Numbered from the stretch's first letter, positions 24,916-34,657 are shown. The stretch: 64,000 bases of DNA from JBBQYD01 sp942493075 (GCA_942493075.1 OW818681.1:1860001-1924000); one strand, 5' to 3'. Translations and numbers: made by a program. Notes: generated by a model from the sequence alone, not told the origin.

Positions 24916-25620
24916 CTATGGTTGCAGGCGATTAACGGTCCAGGAGCCGCCGGTGCGGGTATAAGAGAACCGATCGTGCAGGCGGTTGGGACGTCCTTGC
25001 CAAAACTCCACTCGTTCCGGGATCAATATATAGCCGCCCCAATGATCCGGCATCGGCACTTCGGTTCCGGTAAAGCGCTCTTCAGCGGCACGCCATTTGG
25101 CTTCCAACGCTTCGCGATCTTTGATGGGTTGGCTCTGGTCCGAAGCCCAGGCGCCAACGCGGCTGCCGCGCGGACGGCTGTTGAAATATTTTTCGGACTC
25201 AGCCCTTGGGAGTTTTTCCACCCTGCCCGCAATGTTGACCTGGCGTTCCTGGTCGGGCCAATAAAATACCAGGGCAGCGTGGGGGTGCTCTGCCAGTTCC
25301 TGGCCTTTGCGACTGGTGTAGTTCGTATAAAACATGAAGCCGCGTTGATCCATGCCCTTCAGCAAAACGATCCGCGCGGAAGGCCGCCCTTCCTTATCGG
25401 TAGTGGCCAGGGTCATCGCGTTCACATCCATCGGTTCTGCGCCAGTAACGAGCAGGACCTTCTTGTAAACGCGGATAAGAAATCTTCGGAACCGGCCACT
25501 TAGGCGCGAGCCGGTCTGCTGATCGAACCAACGTTGGAACTGCGTAAACGGGTCGCCTGCTACATCAGCCCGGCGCAAGCCGGCCAAATTGTATTCCCTT
25601 CGGAGATCTGCAAGAGCCAT
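24916..25620 (-). CDS. pdxH: Pyridoxine/pyridoxamine 5'-phosphate oxidase
   Basis: 234 residues. An FMN-dependent oxidase that converts PNP or PMP to pyridoxal 5'-phosphate in vitamin B6 synthesis and salvage. Signatures are 'LRREYNLAGLRRADVAGDPFTQF' at the start, 'ARIVLLKGMDQRGFMFYTNYTSRKGQ', 'ERQVNIAGRVEKL', 'YFNSRPRGSRVGAWASDQS' and 'RVEFWQGRPNRLHDRFSY'. Between 'FDQQ' and 'VNAMTLATTD' there are about 24 extra residues (around 36-62, basic, containing RFRRFLIRVYKK) compared with E. coli PdxH. Its start is 8 bp after the stop of the upstream GH20 gene, so the two are probably co-transcribed. Confidence 0.93.
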   Translation of the reverse strand: MALADLRREYNLAGLRRADVAGDPFTQFQRWFDQQTGSRLSGRFRRFLIRVYKKVLLVTGAEPMDVNAMTLATTDKEGRPSARIVLLKGMDQRGFMFYTNYTSRKGQELAEHPHAALVFYWPDQERQVNIAGRVEKLPRAESEKYFNSRPRGSRVGAWASDQSQPIKDREALEAKWRAAEERFTGTEVPMPDHWGGYILIPERVEFWQGRPNRLHDRFSYTRTGGSWTVNRLQP

Positions 25621-25628
25621 GTGTCGAA

Positions 25629-27572
25629 TTATTCAGCAGCGTAAGTTTTAGGTACAACCGGGCGTGCGGCCTCCGGCGGGAAATGCAGAATGCCCTTCCG
25701 ATAGTCATCCTGACGCCAGCGCAAGAACGGGGTGCTGGTGGCAGTGGTTCCTTTGTTACGCAACGGCCAGTACATGTTGAAATCCTGATCGAGCTCCTGC
25801 AGCCGCTTGATCCCTGCGCGAGCCAGAGTGCGGGCTTGGGCCTGCTTGCCCGCAGCCAGTTTTTGCTGCCAAAGCATGATGTGGCAGGATTCCTCGGCCA
25901 TGCGGGATGCCATATCCAACTCAGCAGCCAGCAGCTCGCCCTCAGGGCGAAAAGTCTCTGAACGATACAGAACGTCGCGTTGTTTCCGAACCTCCGCCAA
26001 GGCTGCCAGGATGTTCTTCTCGCTGATGCGAGCGTAGTACTTCAGCCCGTCACGACAGAACAGTTCACGAGTTTTAGGGACGGGTGCGGCGATCACTCCA
26101 CCATACGGAGTCACGTTGGGAGATAGGTAATTGAACTTTAGGTGCGCGACGCCTAATGCCAGCGCAGCCTTGGCAATACGCTCCGTTCGATCGTAATAAA
26201 CCTCACGGCTCAGAACGGGCACCAGTCTCTTGCTGTCATACGATGCGCCACACCAGCTCAGGGCGGCTCCCGCCAGGTACAGCGGCCAGCTCACGGCCAG
26301 AGGCTGCGGATGTCCGCCGTCACCCCAATCAGTGTTCAAGAAGCCCTGCGCGCCATTCTTGAGCCCGCTCGCGGCAGCGAGGCGCAGATTTTCGAAACCA
26401 TTTTCGTGACGTCCGATCAAGCTCATCCAGGTGGAGGTTCCCGGGCACACGTAAAATGGGCGTCCGGATTCGGCGAAAGTGGCTGTTTCTTTCTCAAAGG
26501 GGTGATTGGTTTCGTAACCCCAGTTGAGCGCGATCATGTCCTCGGGCAGGTCCTTGATCAGCTCTGGATTATGCAGGATGATGTCGCCCCAGAACATCAT
26601 TTGCTTCCCGCGCGCGGATGCTTCGCGATGAATGGACTTCAGGAAATCGACATAGACACGGCCTTTCCCAAGCTTTTCGCAGGCCTCCTTGCTCTGGCCT
26701 CTGCCTAAATCCCAGGTTTCATCGCAGCCGACGTTAAATCGAGAACTGGTGAAGTGGGGGAGAAGCTCATCAAATAGTCCCTGCAGGAAAGGCAGCGTTT
26801 CCGGATGAGTGGGCGCCAATGTAGTTGGGTAGCGAAGGAAAGTTCCTCCTGTGCCCTCGTAAGGTTCAGAGACTTCCGCAAGCTTCTTCAGAGGCGGATG
26901 CTCAAGCCAATAGCGCAGATGGCCAAACGAATTTTGGTTGGGAACAAGGTCGATGCCCAGCTCGCGGCAGCGCGCATCCAACTGCAGGATCTCCTCTCCC
27001 GTCAGTGCTCCCCAGCGTTCCCAGACCGGACGATAGTTGCGGTAAGCAAACGTGTGCTCTGTATAGAGCTGGAATTCGTTGATTTTGAAACGTGCCAGAT
27101 GCTCGACCAGGTCCAGCAACGTGGCCAGGCTTGGCACTCGGCCTCGCGAGACGTCCAGCATGATGCCGCGGCGGGGAAAATCGGGATAATCCTCAATTCG
27201 CAGACACGGCAGGCCCTTGCCGTGCTCGCGCAGAAGCTGGCACAGCGTTGCGCAACCGGCGCGAAGCCCCGGCACGTCATGATACAGGAGCCGAACACCC
27301 TGGGCATTGATGACTAGCGAGTAGCCTTCAGGTTTGGCTGGCGCCTTGCTGGATTCGGAAGCCGCAATGGCAAGATTTGGGTGCGCCTGCGGTCCGGTGA
27401 TGAGCTCCAGTTCTATCCCCGCCTCAGCGGCAGCATCCCCCAACAACCCTGCGAGCGGCAGCATGACTGTTTCGCGAGGCAGGCCCGCTGGCAGATGCAG
27501 GGCAGCTTGTGGTGCAACCTTGAAAGTGCCGCGATCCAGTTGAACCGAGCGAGGGTAGGGGAGGAGGTTCAT
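25629..27572 (-). CDS. Beta-N-acetylhexosaminidase-like, GH20
   Basis: 647 residues. The N-terminal alpha/beta domain ('LLPYPRSVQLDRGTFKV', 'EGYSLVINAQGVRLLYHDVPGLRAGCATL') and TIM-barrel ('RRGIMLDVSRGRVPSLATL', 'FNVGCDETWDLGRG') are those of GH20. The D-E pair in GCDETWD is the catalytic pair for substrate-assisted hydrolysis of terminal GlcNAc or GalNAc. A C-terminal helical region of about 130 residues follows the barrel. No signal peptide is visible (MNLLPYPRSV...), so it probably acts in the cytoplasm on imported oligosaccharides or recycled wall fragments. It is in the middle of a tight run: 5 bp after the leuD-like gene and 8 bp before pdxH. Confidence 0.9.
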   Translation of the reverse strand: MNLLPYPRSVQLDRGTFKVAPQAALHLPAGLPRETVMLPLAGLLGDAAAEAGIELELITGPQAHPNLAIAASESSKAPAKPEGYSLVINAQGVRLLYHDVPGLRAGCATLCQLLREHGKGLPCLRIEDYPDFPRRGIMLDVSRGRVPSLATLLDLVEHLARFKINEFQLYTEHTFAYRNYRPVWERWGALTGEEILQLDARCRELGIDLVPNQNSFGHLRYWLEHPPLKKLAEVSEPYEGTGGTFLRYPTTLAPTHPETLPFLQGLFDELLPHFTSSRFNVGCDETWDLGRGQSKEACEKLGKGRVYVDFLKSIHREASARGKQMMFWGDIILHNPELIKDLPEDMIALNWGYETNHPFEKETATFAESGRPFYVCPGTSTWMSLIGRHENGFENLRLAAASGLKNGAQGFLNTDWGDGGHPQPLAVSWPLYLAGAALSWCGASYDSKRLVPVLSREVYYDRTERIAKAALALGVAHLKFNYLSPNVTPYGGVIAAPVPKTRELFCRDGLKYYARISEKNILAALAEVRKQRDVLYRSETFRPEGELLAAELDMASRMAEESCHIMLWQQKLAAGKQAQARTLARAGIKRLQELDQDFNMYWPLRNKGTTATSTPFLRWRQDDYRKGILHFPPEAARPVVPKTYAAE

Positions 27573-27577
27573 AGTTT

Positions 27578-28129
27578 CTATTGTTTGGGGATCATTCCAC
27601 TGCTGCGTGCATAGTTGAACAGGCCGCCGGCATCGACCACCGGGCGCACGTCGCCCAACGGCTTAAACTCATAAACCGTGCCGCTGCCCTTGACCGTGAC
27701 CGTTAGTTTATCCAGATCCACTGTGACCTCGTCGCCTGTCTTCAGCAGATCACAAAGGCGATCCTTGGATTCGCACGGATAGAGTTCACCGGTGGCTACC
27801 GAGTTTCTAAAGAAAATACGCGCGAAGCTTTCCGCCAGTACAACTCGGCACCCGGCCGAGCCCATGGCGATAGGGGCGTGCTCACGGGAACTGCCACAGC
27901 CGAAATTTCGTCCCGCCACTACGATCGGGTATTCGCTGTCCAATTGGCCTTCTTTCACAAAAGGCGTCGGATACAGCGCGGAGGGAACACCACACAGCGC
28001 GTATGAACCGAGCTTCTCATACTCGTCTGGAATGGTCGGGACAAGGTTTAGGTACTGGGCCGGAATGATCTGGTCCGTATCGATATTGTCCCTCACTACA
28101 TAAACTCGACCGCTAAAAACAGATTGCAT
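27578..28129 (-). CDS. leuD: 3-isopropylmalate dehydratase small subunit-like (aconitase swivel domain)
   Basis: 183 residues from ATG 28129. An upstream in-frame ATG at 28291 would overlap the divergent neighbour's region and adds a non-homologous leader. The swivel domain has 'GRVYVVRDNIDTDQIIPAQYLNLVP', 'GRNFGCGSSREHAPIAMGSAGCRVVLAESFARIFFRNSVATGELYP' and a C-terminal barrel. It would pair with a large [4Fe-4S] subunit (LeuC-type) in leucine synthesis, or in a related hydro-lyase such as homoaconitase. No large subunit lies in this window. It heads the leuD-GH20-pdxH operon. Confidence 0.82.
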   Translation of the reverse strand: MQSVFSGRVYVVRDNIDTDQIIPAQYLNLVPTIPDEYEKLGSYALCGVPSALYPTPFVKEGQLDSEYPIVVAGRNFGCGSSREHAPIAMGSAGCRVVLAESFARIFFRNSVATGELYPCESKDRLCDLLKTGDEVTVDLDKLTVTVKGSGTVYEFKPLGDVRPVVDAGGLFNYARSSGMIPKQ

Positions 28130-28237
28130 GCGGGTAGCTTGATAGGACAACGCTCCGATTTCAATGGATTTTTCGAGAGCCCCCGCGACCAAGTCCTTTT
28201 GCTCGCTTTTCCACAACCTTTCTGGGATGAGAAGAGG

Positions 28238-30127
28238 ATGCACAATTTCTGTAGGCTCCTGATGCTGGTGGCTTTCGGGCTGTTGTTTCAAGCCTCGGCG
28301 GAAACCGTGGCATCAACCGGCCCTGCAAGCGACAAGGTCTATCTGCTCGACTTGAGCCCGCTCAAAAGTGCGGACCTTGGCAAGCCTGAGAACGCCAGGA
28401 CATCCTGGGACACCATGCATGCAGCCGCCGCCCTTCAGGGGATAGTGAATCGCAATGGCCCCAGGCTCTACCTCCTTTATTGTGCCGAATTCGGTGTTGA
28501 AACAGATCAGTTCTGGTGGGATTGGCTTAGAGGCGAGGACGGCTGGCTCAAGAATAAGGAGGTCATTCGGTTGAAGAGCCTGGATGAGGCTTTGGAGCAT
28601 TTGGGGTCCGCGTTGAAAGGAACGGTTGTATATGACGAGGCTGTCCCGGCCACTTCCAGCCTGGCATCCACCGCTGCGGGATGTGAGGATCTATTGCCCC
28701 TTCGGTATGACACCAACGCGAACTCTCTTTTCATGCGAGTCACGCAATGCCCGAACCTGAAACCCAAACTATGGCTGGTCCAAACGAACGGTGCTCCATT
28801 GTTCACTGGAAAAGGGCAGATTCCAGACACGAAGCAAACGTCAACTGGCAGTGCGAAATGCGATGCTTACCTGTGGGGGATTGAACGATTCTTGGAGAGC
28901 GGGCGCTGCGCACCAGGAATCGCTGCTTACTATATTGATTCGTTCTGGCTGCAATGCCCACGCCAGGGACCCCCTGACCTGCACACGCTATCGAATCACG
29001 ATTATTTCATTGCGAGGCGCGCCTTCTTTTTTGATCTGTCACCTTGGGCTGATGAGCAACCCAATGATGACCGTGGCCAGCCTCTCGGCGCTGATCGAGA
29101 TACATTCCTGCGTGTCATGCGTGCTGTGCACCAGCGCACGGGAAATGCCATGATCAAAGTAGGCGGATTTACTCCCTGGCCATACAAGTACACTGATTTT
29201 TTTGGCGGAGGCAAACATGGAGGAGTGCCTACTGAATGGGAATTTGGCCGGCTGATTTCCCAGTTCAACGGCTATATGGAGGCCGATGCTGCCGGCCCTG
29301 GTGGCATGGCCAATGCCTCTTTCTATCGCCATTACCCGCTGAAACAGGTTTATCGTCAGCCCAACCGCAAGACAACTCGTGGGGATTGGCAGAAGGCGGG
29401 ATACCTGACGCCGGAAGGCAAGGTTGCGCCCAAACTTTACGTCGGACATTACGTTGGCGATTATGATGCGCCCTCCTGGTTGTACAAGTCAGTTCCCAAT
29501 TTCTTCAATGATCCGGCCCGCGGAAAGGTCCCTTTGGGCTGGGCATTTGATCCGAGTCTGGCTGACCGGGCGCCGCAGGTGTTCGCTTATGTATTTCGTC
29601 ATGCAACGAGCAATGATTTCTTCATAGCTGGGGATTCGGGGGCGGGGTACTTGAATCCGATGGGGCTGATAGCCAGGCCGGATAGCCGGTTGCCTTCAGG
29701 GCTCGAGGCCTGGCGCAAGCATTGTGCAGAGCATTACCAGAGATGGGACATGAGCATCACTGGCTTTGTGCTGGACGGAGCCTCAGGAGCTTCAACACCG
29801 GAAGTTTTCAAGGCTTACCAAAGTTTTTCTCCAGACGGTTGCGGCACCCACTACGAAAAGGGGCCCCGTGTCATTGCAGGTCTGCCGACATGCCCGGAGC
29901 AGGATTTGCCCGACTCCATCGAGGATGCAGTGAAACGGATTGCTGGGCAGGCGTCTGGGCTGAAGGGACGGCCCAAGTTCCTCTGGGCCCGGAGCATTCT
30001 GAAGAGGCCAGAGTGGTATGCTGGCATTTCGAAACGGTTGGGTGAGAAGCACCCCGATCTGCAAGTGGTGGTGGTCGATCCCTATACGTTCTTCGGGTTG
30101 CTTCGAGTTCAGCAGACGGAGCCTTAG
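28238..30127 (+). CDS. Secreted GxGYxYP-family protein
   Basis: 629 residues from ATG 28238, which is preceded by a purine-rich GAGAAGAGG. The signal peptide is about residues 1-22 (FCRLLMLVAFGLLFQASA). The motif GDSGAGYLNPMG fits the G-x-G-Y-x-Y/N-P signature that names the family, and 'HAAAALQGIVNRNGPRLYLL' near the start is typical of its N-terminal domain. These proteins are thought to be glycoside hydrolases or carbohydrate-active proteins because they occur in polysaccharide loci; no reaction is established to my knowledge. It diverges from the leuD-like gene across 108 bp. Confidence 0.82.
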   Translation: MHNFCRLLMLVAFGLLFQASAETVASTGPASDKVYLLDLSPLKSADLGKPENARTSWDTMHAAAALQGIVNRNGPRLYLLYCAEFGVETDQFWWDWLRGEDGWLKNKEVIRLKSLDEALEHLGSALKGTVVYDEAVPATSSLASTAAGCEDLLPLRYDTNANSLFMRVTQCPNLKPKLWLVQTNGAPLFTGKGQIPDTKQTSTGSAKCDAYLWGIERFLESGRCAPGIAAYYIDSFWLQCPRQGPPDLHTLSNHDYFIARRAFFFDLSPWADEQPNDDRGQPLGADRDTFLRVMRAVHQRTGNAMIKVGGFTPWPYKYTDFFGGGKHGGVPTEWEFGRLISQFNGYMEADAAGPGGMANASFYRHYPLKQVYRQPNRKTTRGDWQKAGYLTPEGKVAPKLYVGHYVGDYDAPSWLYKSVPNFFNDPARGKVPLGWAFDPSLADRAPQVFAYVFRHATSNDFFIAGDSGAGYLNPMGLIARPDSRLPSGLEAWRKHCAEHYQRWDMSITGFVLDGASGASTPEVFKAYQSFSPDGCGTHYEKGPRVIAGLPTCPEQDLPDSIEDAVKRIAGQASGLKGRPKFLWARSILKRPEWYAGISKRLGEKHPDLQVVVVDPYTFFGLLRVQQTEP

Positions 30128-30333
30128 CCAGGCCCGAAATCCGAAACTCCAGAACCAATCCCTATTCACCATCCAACCCGGGGTGGAGGACTTGGACCGC
30201 CTCTCCGAGAGGTGCTTACGGTTGAAACCGCGCACCCCAAGCCCAAAACGGATTTCTTTTTGAATGGACAAGCCCTTTGGCTTTCCATTCTAGTAATCGT
30301 CTGTTTTCCTCTCGGGCAACGGACAAAAACTGA

Positions 30334-33300
30334 ATGAGCACAGAAAAAGCGACGAATGCCGGCGAAATGGCCTCCACGGAGACGAATCCGCCGGTGGCAA
30401 CGCCCACCCGGGGCTCACTTTTCCGCCGGATCGACTGGATCACTTTCCTGATAACCTTTCTATCGGTCTGGATTGGTTATGTTCTCACTCTGGCACCAGA
30501 AGTGACTTTGGAAGATTCCGGTGAGCTGGCAGTCGGCTCCATGTACGCCGGAATTCCCCACCCGCCAGGATACCCCGTTTGGACTATTTACACATGGCTT
30601 TGGACGGTGCTGGTGCCCTTCGGAAATATGGCGTGGCGGGTAGGCTTAGGAGTGGCCACAAGCGGCGCCATCGCCGCCGGGTTGCTGGGGTTGATGGTTT
30701 CCAGAGGCAGCAGCCTGCTCATGGAAGGTATCGACGACCTCAAGCTCATGAGGGGTAACTGGCAGAAGGCAATCTGCGTGGTGGCGGGTTTTGTGGCGGG
30801 TAATCTGATCGGCTTCAATGGTTTCATGTGGAGCCAGTCAGTGATCGTAGAGGTTTATCCGACCAGCGTGGCGTCGTTCATGGTCACGATGGTTTGCCTG
30901 ATGCACTGGATCTATTATCCCCAGCGCAACCGCTACCTGTACTGGGCGATGTTCTTCTTCGGGATATGCTTTACTAACCACCAGACCCTGATCGTGGCCG
31001 CGATGGGCATCGAGGTCGCCATCGCCATGGCGGACCGCCGAATGGGACGGAGCCTTTTCCTGGGTAATAGCATCATTTACCTGGCCGGACTTCTGCTCAA
31101 GCAGCAGCACCTCATCCCCACTCTGGATCAAAACCCGGCGATTTTTGCCATCTTCCATGTTGTCGGTATTGCGTCTGTCCTTGCCTATATTGGTTTCATC
31201 TTCCTGACGAAGCAGAGCCTGTCGGTCTTAGGCCGTGATCTGGCCATGGCAGGCATATTCCTGTTCCTCGCTGCAAAGCCACAAATGGGTGGGGTCAGCG
31301 TGGCCCTGGCGCTGGCGAGTCTTGGGCTTTTCATCAAGTTCGCAATCGACACATGGCGAGACAGCCGTGAGTGGCTGGTAGTGATCCTTTGCGGACTTTG
31401 CTGGATTGTTGGTGCTGCGTTTTATTTCTACATGCCATTGGCGGGTATGAGCAACCCGCCGATGCAATGGGGCTACCCGCGAACGGTCGAAGGGTTTATC
31501 CATGCGTTTACCCGCGGCCAATATGAAAAGGCGAACCCGACAGATATCATCGGTGATCCCATGCGGTTTGTTACTCAATTGGGCATGCTCTTCACCGGAA
31601 TCGTCGAGGAGTTCAATTGGGTCTATGTTTTCCTGGCTCTCATTCCTTTCATATACTTCTTCAAACTGCATCGCCGGGAGCGGGCCTGGCTCATAGGGAT
31701 AGCCGCGATTTATCTCTGCCTGGGGGTGTTGCTTCTCATCCTGTTAAATCCGCCTCCGGATCGCGCCGCGCAGGATCTGGTGCGCGTCTTCTTCGGTGCG
31801 TCACATACGATGATCGCCATGCTGGTGGGTTATGGCATCACGATCACTGCTGCATGCATGGCAACCCAGTACGAGCGTTTTCGTCATTGGGGAATTGGCG
31901 GAGCATGCGTAGCCATCGGATTGGCGTTGTTCACTTTTTCCCAGCATAACAGCAACCTGTACTTTGGAGATGGTGCCGAGGTTTCAGCCAGCGAGCTCTT
32001 TCACCTGGTAGGGAAGACATTCACCAATCCACATCAGTTTGGCTTGCCCGTCTTTGCGGGGTTGATCCTGATTGGGATGACCCTCGTATTCTTAGCCGGT
32101 TTGCTTTTCTACAAATCCAAGGCTCCGCTCGCGATCGCGCTGAGTATGTTCACTCTGATGCCCCTTTATTCGGTCATGACCCATTGGGCCAATAACGAGC
32201 AGCGCAACCACTGGTTCGGATACTGGTTCGGGCATGACATGTTCACGCCCCCGTTCAGCGATGGAAAAGAGCCTTTTTACCCCAAGATGGCCAAGGATGC
32301 GATTCTGTTCGGCGGTACTGATCCCGGTCGTTTCTGTCCCACCTACATGATTTTCTCCGAGAGCTTCACTCCGCACAAAGACCAGCCCAAGCTGGATCAA
32401 GCTTTTGACCGGCGTGATGTCTATATCATCACTCAGAACGCCCTCGCGGATGGGACCTACCTCTGCTACATCCGCGCTCATTACAACCGAAGCCAGCAAA
32501 TTGATCCACCGTTCTTTCAGGATCTTCTCCGGTCCCGGGAGGAGCGTGAAAAGAATGCCGTGACCAATCGCGTGGCGCGGGCAGTTGCTCCGCTTGATCG
32601 ATTTTTCACCCGGCTAGGCGACAACATCGAGAAACGTCGCCGCGTGAGAACCTCTTGGTTTAAGCCGGATCATTTCACTGATCTGAACTCCCTGGTGAGC
32701 CGGTTAAAACCGAGCCCAAATCGAGACGCTCTCTCAACCTTCATTTACAATCACCTGGCGCCCGAGACGCGCTCTGCGATTGACAAATCAGGCACTTCGT
32801 CTGACACGCAGCTTCGCGCTGCAATAGCCAGGGATCTCAATGGGCTGATCGAGAAGGAATACACCGTCATTCAAGAGTTGCGCGCCAAATCGATGGTTCT
32901 GGCCGAGCTTCAGCAGACGGGTTTGACCAATGAAGCCCAGGTGCTCGAAAAGGAGCTTATTGAAAAGTCCAAAATGGAGCCGCTGTTCACCCGGACAAAG
33001 TTCGCAGGTGTTGAGCTCTCCGATTATCTCGATGGATTCCTCAGGGAGAATCCGCAAGGCCACAGCCGAATTCGACTGAACCGCCTCCTGCTTGAAGCAG
33101 CCTACCCGAAAGAAATAGCAAAGTCGGCAGGCGGGGTTTATCCGGACCGTGAGATCTACATTCCGAACCAGCAAGATTCGGCCGAGTCCTTTCAGGCGTA
33201 TGTAGAAGATGCGAAGGCTCGATTGGAACATGACATGCAGTTCCCCAATGAGCCGAAACGGATTCGCCCGAATGAGGATGTGCGGATCGAGAATGGAAAG

Positions 33301-34653
33301 ATTCAGGTTGCAGGGCAAGCGGCTGTCATGGCCATCAACGGCCTCATCGCGAAGGTCATTTTCGACAAGAACCCGAAGAACGAGTTCTACGTGGAGGAGA
33401 GCTTTCCTCTGGATTGGATGTTCCCCCATCTCACACCACATGGCGTGATCATGAAAATCAACCGGGAACCTCTAAAAGAGCTGTCCGAGGAGGTTGTAGC
33501 CCGCGATCACAAATTCTGGAAAACCTATTCCCAACGACTGACGGGCGACTTTATCGACTACAATACGTCGGTAAAGGAGGTTACGGATTTCGTCGAGCGA
33601 ACGTATCTCAGGCGGGATTTCACTGGTTTCAAAGGAGACCGGAAGTTCGTGCGTGACGATCAGGCTCAGAAATCGTTCTCGAAGCTGCGCAGCGCGATCG
33701 CAGGCGTGTATGCCTGGCGCCTTGGCAATGCCCGCCCGGGTTCACCGGAGCAGCATCGCATGCTTCGAGAAGCGGAATTCGCGTTCAAACAGGCCTTCGC
33801 ATTCTGTCCCTATAGCCCCGAGGCGGTTTACCGTTACGTGAATTTGCTGGCACAGATGAACCGGTTGAATGATGCGATGCTGGTAGCGCAGGTTTGCCAG
33901 AAACTCGATCCTTACAACGCCCAGGTGCAGGACATGGTTAAGCGCCTCGAAGCCGCGCGCTCCCCGCAGATGGCAGCTTCTCTCGACCAAATGGAAGCCG
34001 CAGTCCGGCAGAACCCGGCTGATTTTCAGGCAGCTTTGAACCTGGCAAGCGTCTATTTGCAGGCCGGACGTGCGACCAACGCCGTGGCGGTTCTGGATAA
34101 CATCAGGCAGCACCCAAAGGTGGGCGTGAGCGCCCTCAGAGCCCTGTTGCAGGCGTACGGAAGCGTTCCCGACAAAAATCGGTTGCGATTGACCATTGAG
34201 CGACTGAAGGTGTTGGCAAAGTCTGGAGACTCATCGGCGGAGGCGGCTTTGGGAGCAGCCGAGGGATACCAGCAATTGGGCGAAAAAAGCCAGGTGCTGG
34301 AGATGTTGGACCAGGCTGTAGGAAACCCGGGTGCGGATGTAACCGTGATTCTTCACGCGGCGCAGCAATACGCTGGGATGGGGGACTATGGGCGTTTGGA
34401 ACAGGCGCTCCTGCGATTGATTCAAGTCTCTCCCGGTAACCCTGAAGGTTGGTATGATCTTGCGGCGCTGCAGGCCAGCATCAACAAACCTGCAGAAGCC
34501 ATGGCCTCGTTGAAGAAGGCCGTTGAGTTAAGCCAGATGCGCCGGAAAACTCAGCCCGCCGCGAGAGACCTGGTTGAGGAAGCCCGCAAGGACCCTCGAT
34601 TCAAAGCCATGGCGCAGATTCCCGAGTTTCGCCAAATCGTTCCACCGGAGTAA
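30334..34653 (+). CDS. DUF2723/GT117 membrane glycosyltransferase with C-terminal TPRs
   Basis: 1439 residues. After a short cytoplasmic leader, the first membrane segment (about 35-52) is followed by the diagnostic loop 'PEVTLEDSGELAVGSMYAGIPHPPGYPVW', in which the acidic D-S-G-E and H-P-P-G-Y-P motifs are the hallmark of the DUF2723 family (GT117, relatives of TMEM260). About 12-14 membrane helices extend to about residue 620. Family members are polyprenyl-phosphate-sugar-dependent, GT-C fold protein O-mannosyltransferase-like enzymes. The central 450 residues are soluble and unassigned. The last 350 or so residues contain TPR-like repeats ('AALNLASVYLQAGRATNAVAVLDNI', 'EGWYDLAALQASINKPAEAMASLKKAV'). 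It is separated by 206 bp from the GxGYxYP gene and converges with GH30. Confidence 0.85.
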   Translation: MSTEKATNAGEMASTETNPPVATPTRGSLFRRIDWITFLITFLSVWIGYVLTLAPEVTLEDSGELAVGSMYAGIPHPPGYPVWTIYTWLWTVLVPFGNMAWRVGLGVATSGAIAAGLLGLMVSRGSSLLMEGIDDLKLMRGNWQKAICVVAGFVAGNLIGFNGFMWSQSVIVEVYPTSVASFMVTMVCLMHWIYYPQRNRYLYWAMFFFGICFTNHQTLIVAAMGIEVAIAMADRRMGRSLFLGNSIIYLAGLLLKQQHLIPTLDQNPAIFAIFHVVGIASVLAYIGFIFLTKQSLSVLGRDLAMAGIFLFLAAKPQMGGVSVALALASLGLFIKFAIDTWRDSREWLVVILCGLCWIVGAAFYFYMPLAGMSNPPMQWGYPRTVEGFIHAFTRGQYEKANPTDIIGDPMRFVTQLGMLFTGIVEEFNWVYVFLALIPFIYFFKLHRRERAWLIGIAAIYLCLGVLLLILLNPPPDRAAQDLVRVFFGASHTMIAMLVGYGITITAACMATQYERFRHWGIGGACVAIGLALFTFSQHNSNLYFGDGAEVSASELFHLVGKTFTNPHQFGLPVFAGLILIGMTLVFLAGLLFYKSKAPLAIALSMFTLMPLYSVMTHWANNEQRNHWFGYWFGHDMFTPPFSDGKEPFYPKMAKDAILFGGTDPGRFCPTYMIFSESFTPHKDQPKLDQAFDRRDVYIITQNALADGTYLCYIRAHYNRSQQIDPPFFQDLLRSREEREKNAVTNRVARAVAPLDRFFTRLGDNIEKRRRVRTSWFKPDHFTDLNSLVSRLKPSPNRDALSTFIYNHLAPETRSAIDKSGTSSDTQLRAAIARDLNGLIEKEYTVIQELRAKSMVLAELQQTGLTNEAQVLEKELIEKSKMEPLFTRTKFAGVELSDYLDGFLRENPQGHSRIRLNRLLLEAAYPKEIAKSAGGVYPDREIYIPNQQDSAESFQAYVEDAKARLEHDMQFPNEPKRIRPNEDVRIENGKIQVAGQAAVMAINGLIAKVIFDKNPKNEFYVEESFPLDWMFPHLTPHGVIMKINREPLKELSEEVVARDHKFWKTYSQRLTGDFIDYNTSVKEVTDFVERTYLRRDFTGFKGDRKFVRDDQAQKSFSKLRSAIAGVYAWRLGNARPGSPEQHRMLREAEFAFKQAFAFCPYSPEAVYRYVNLLAQMNRLNDAMLVAQVCQKLDPYNAQVQDMVKRLEAARSPQMAASLDQMEAAVRQNPADFQAALNLASVYLQAGRATNAVAVLDNIRQHPKVGVSALRALLQAYGSVPDKNRLRLTIERLKVLAKSGDSSAEAALGAAEGYQQLGEKSQVLEMLDQAVGNPGADVTVILHAAQQYAGMGDYGRLEQALLRLIQVSPGNPEGWYDLAALQASINKPAEAMASLKKAVELSQMRRKTQPAARDLVEEARKDPRFKAMAQIPEFRQIVPPE

Positions 34654-34657
34654 CCGG

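Noticed and set aside
24749..24964. Open frame of 71 codons across the palindrome chain
   Set aside because: Its sequence is set by the repeats (NVETLGYSHMSRWDKKG) and it runs into pdxH on the opposite strand.
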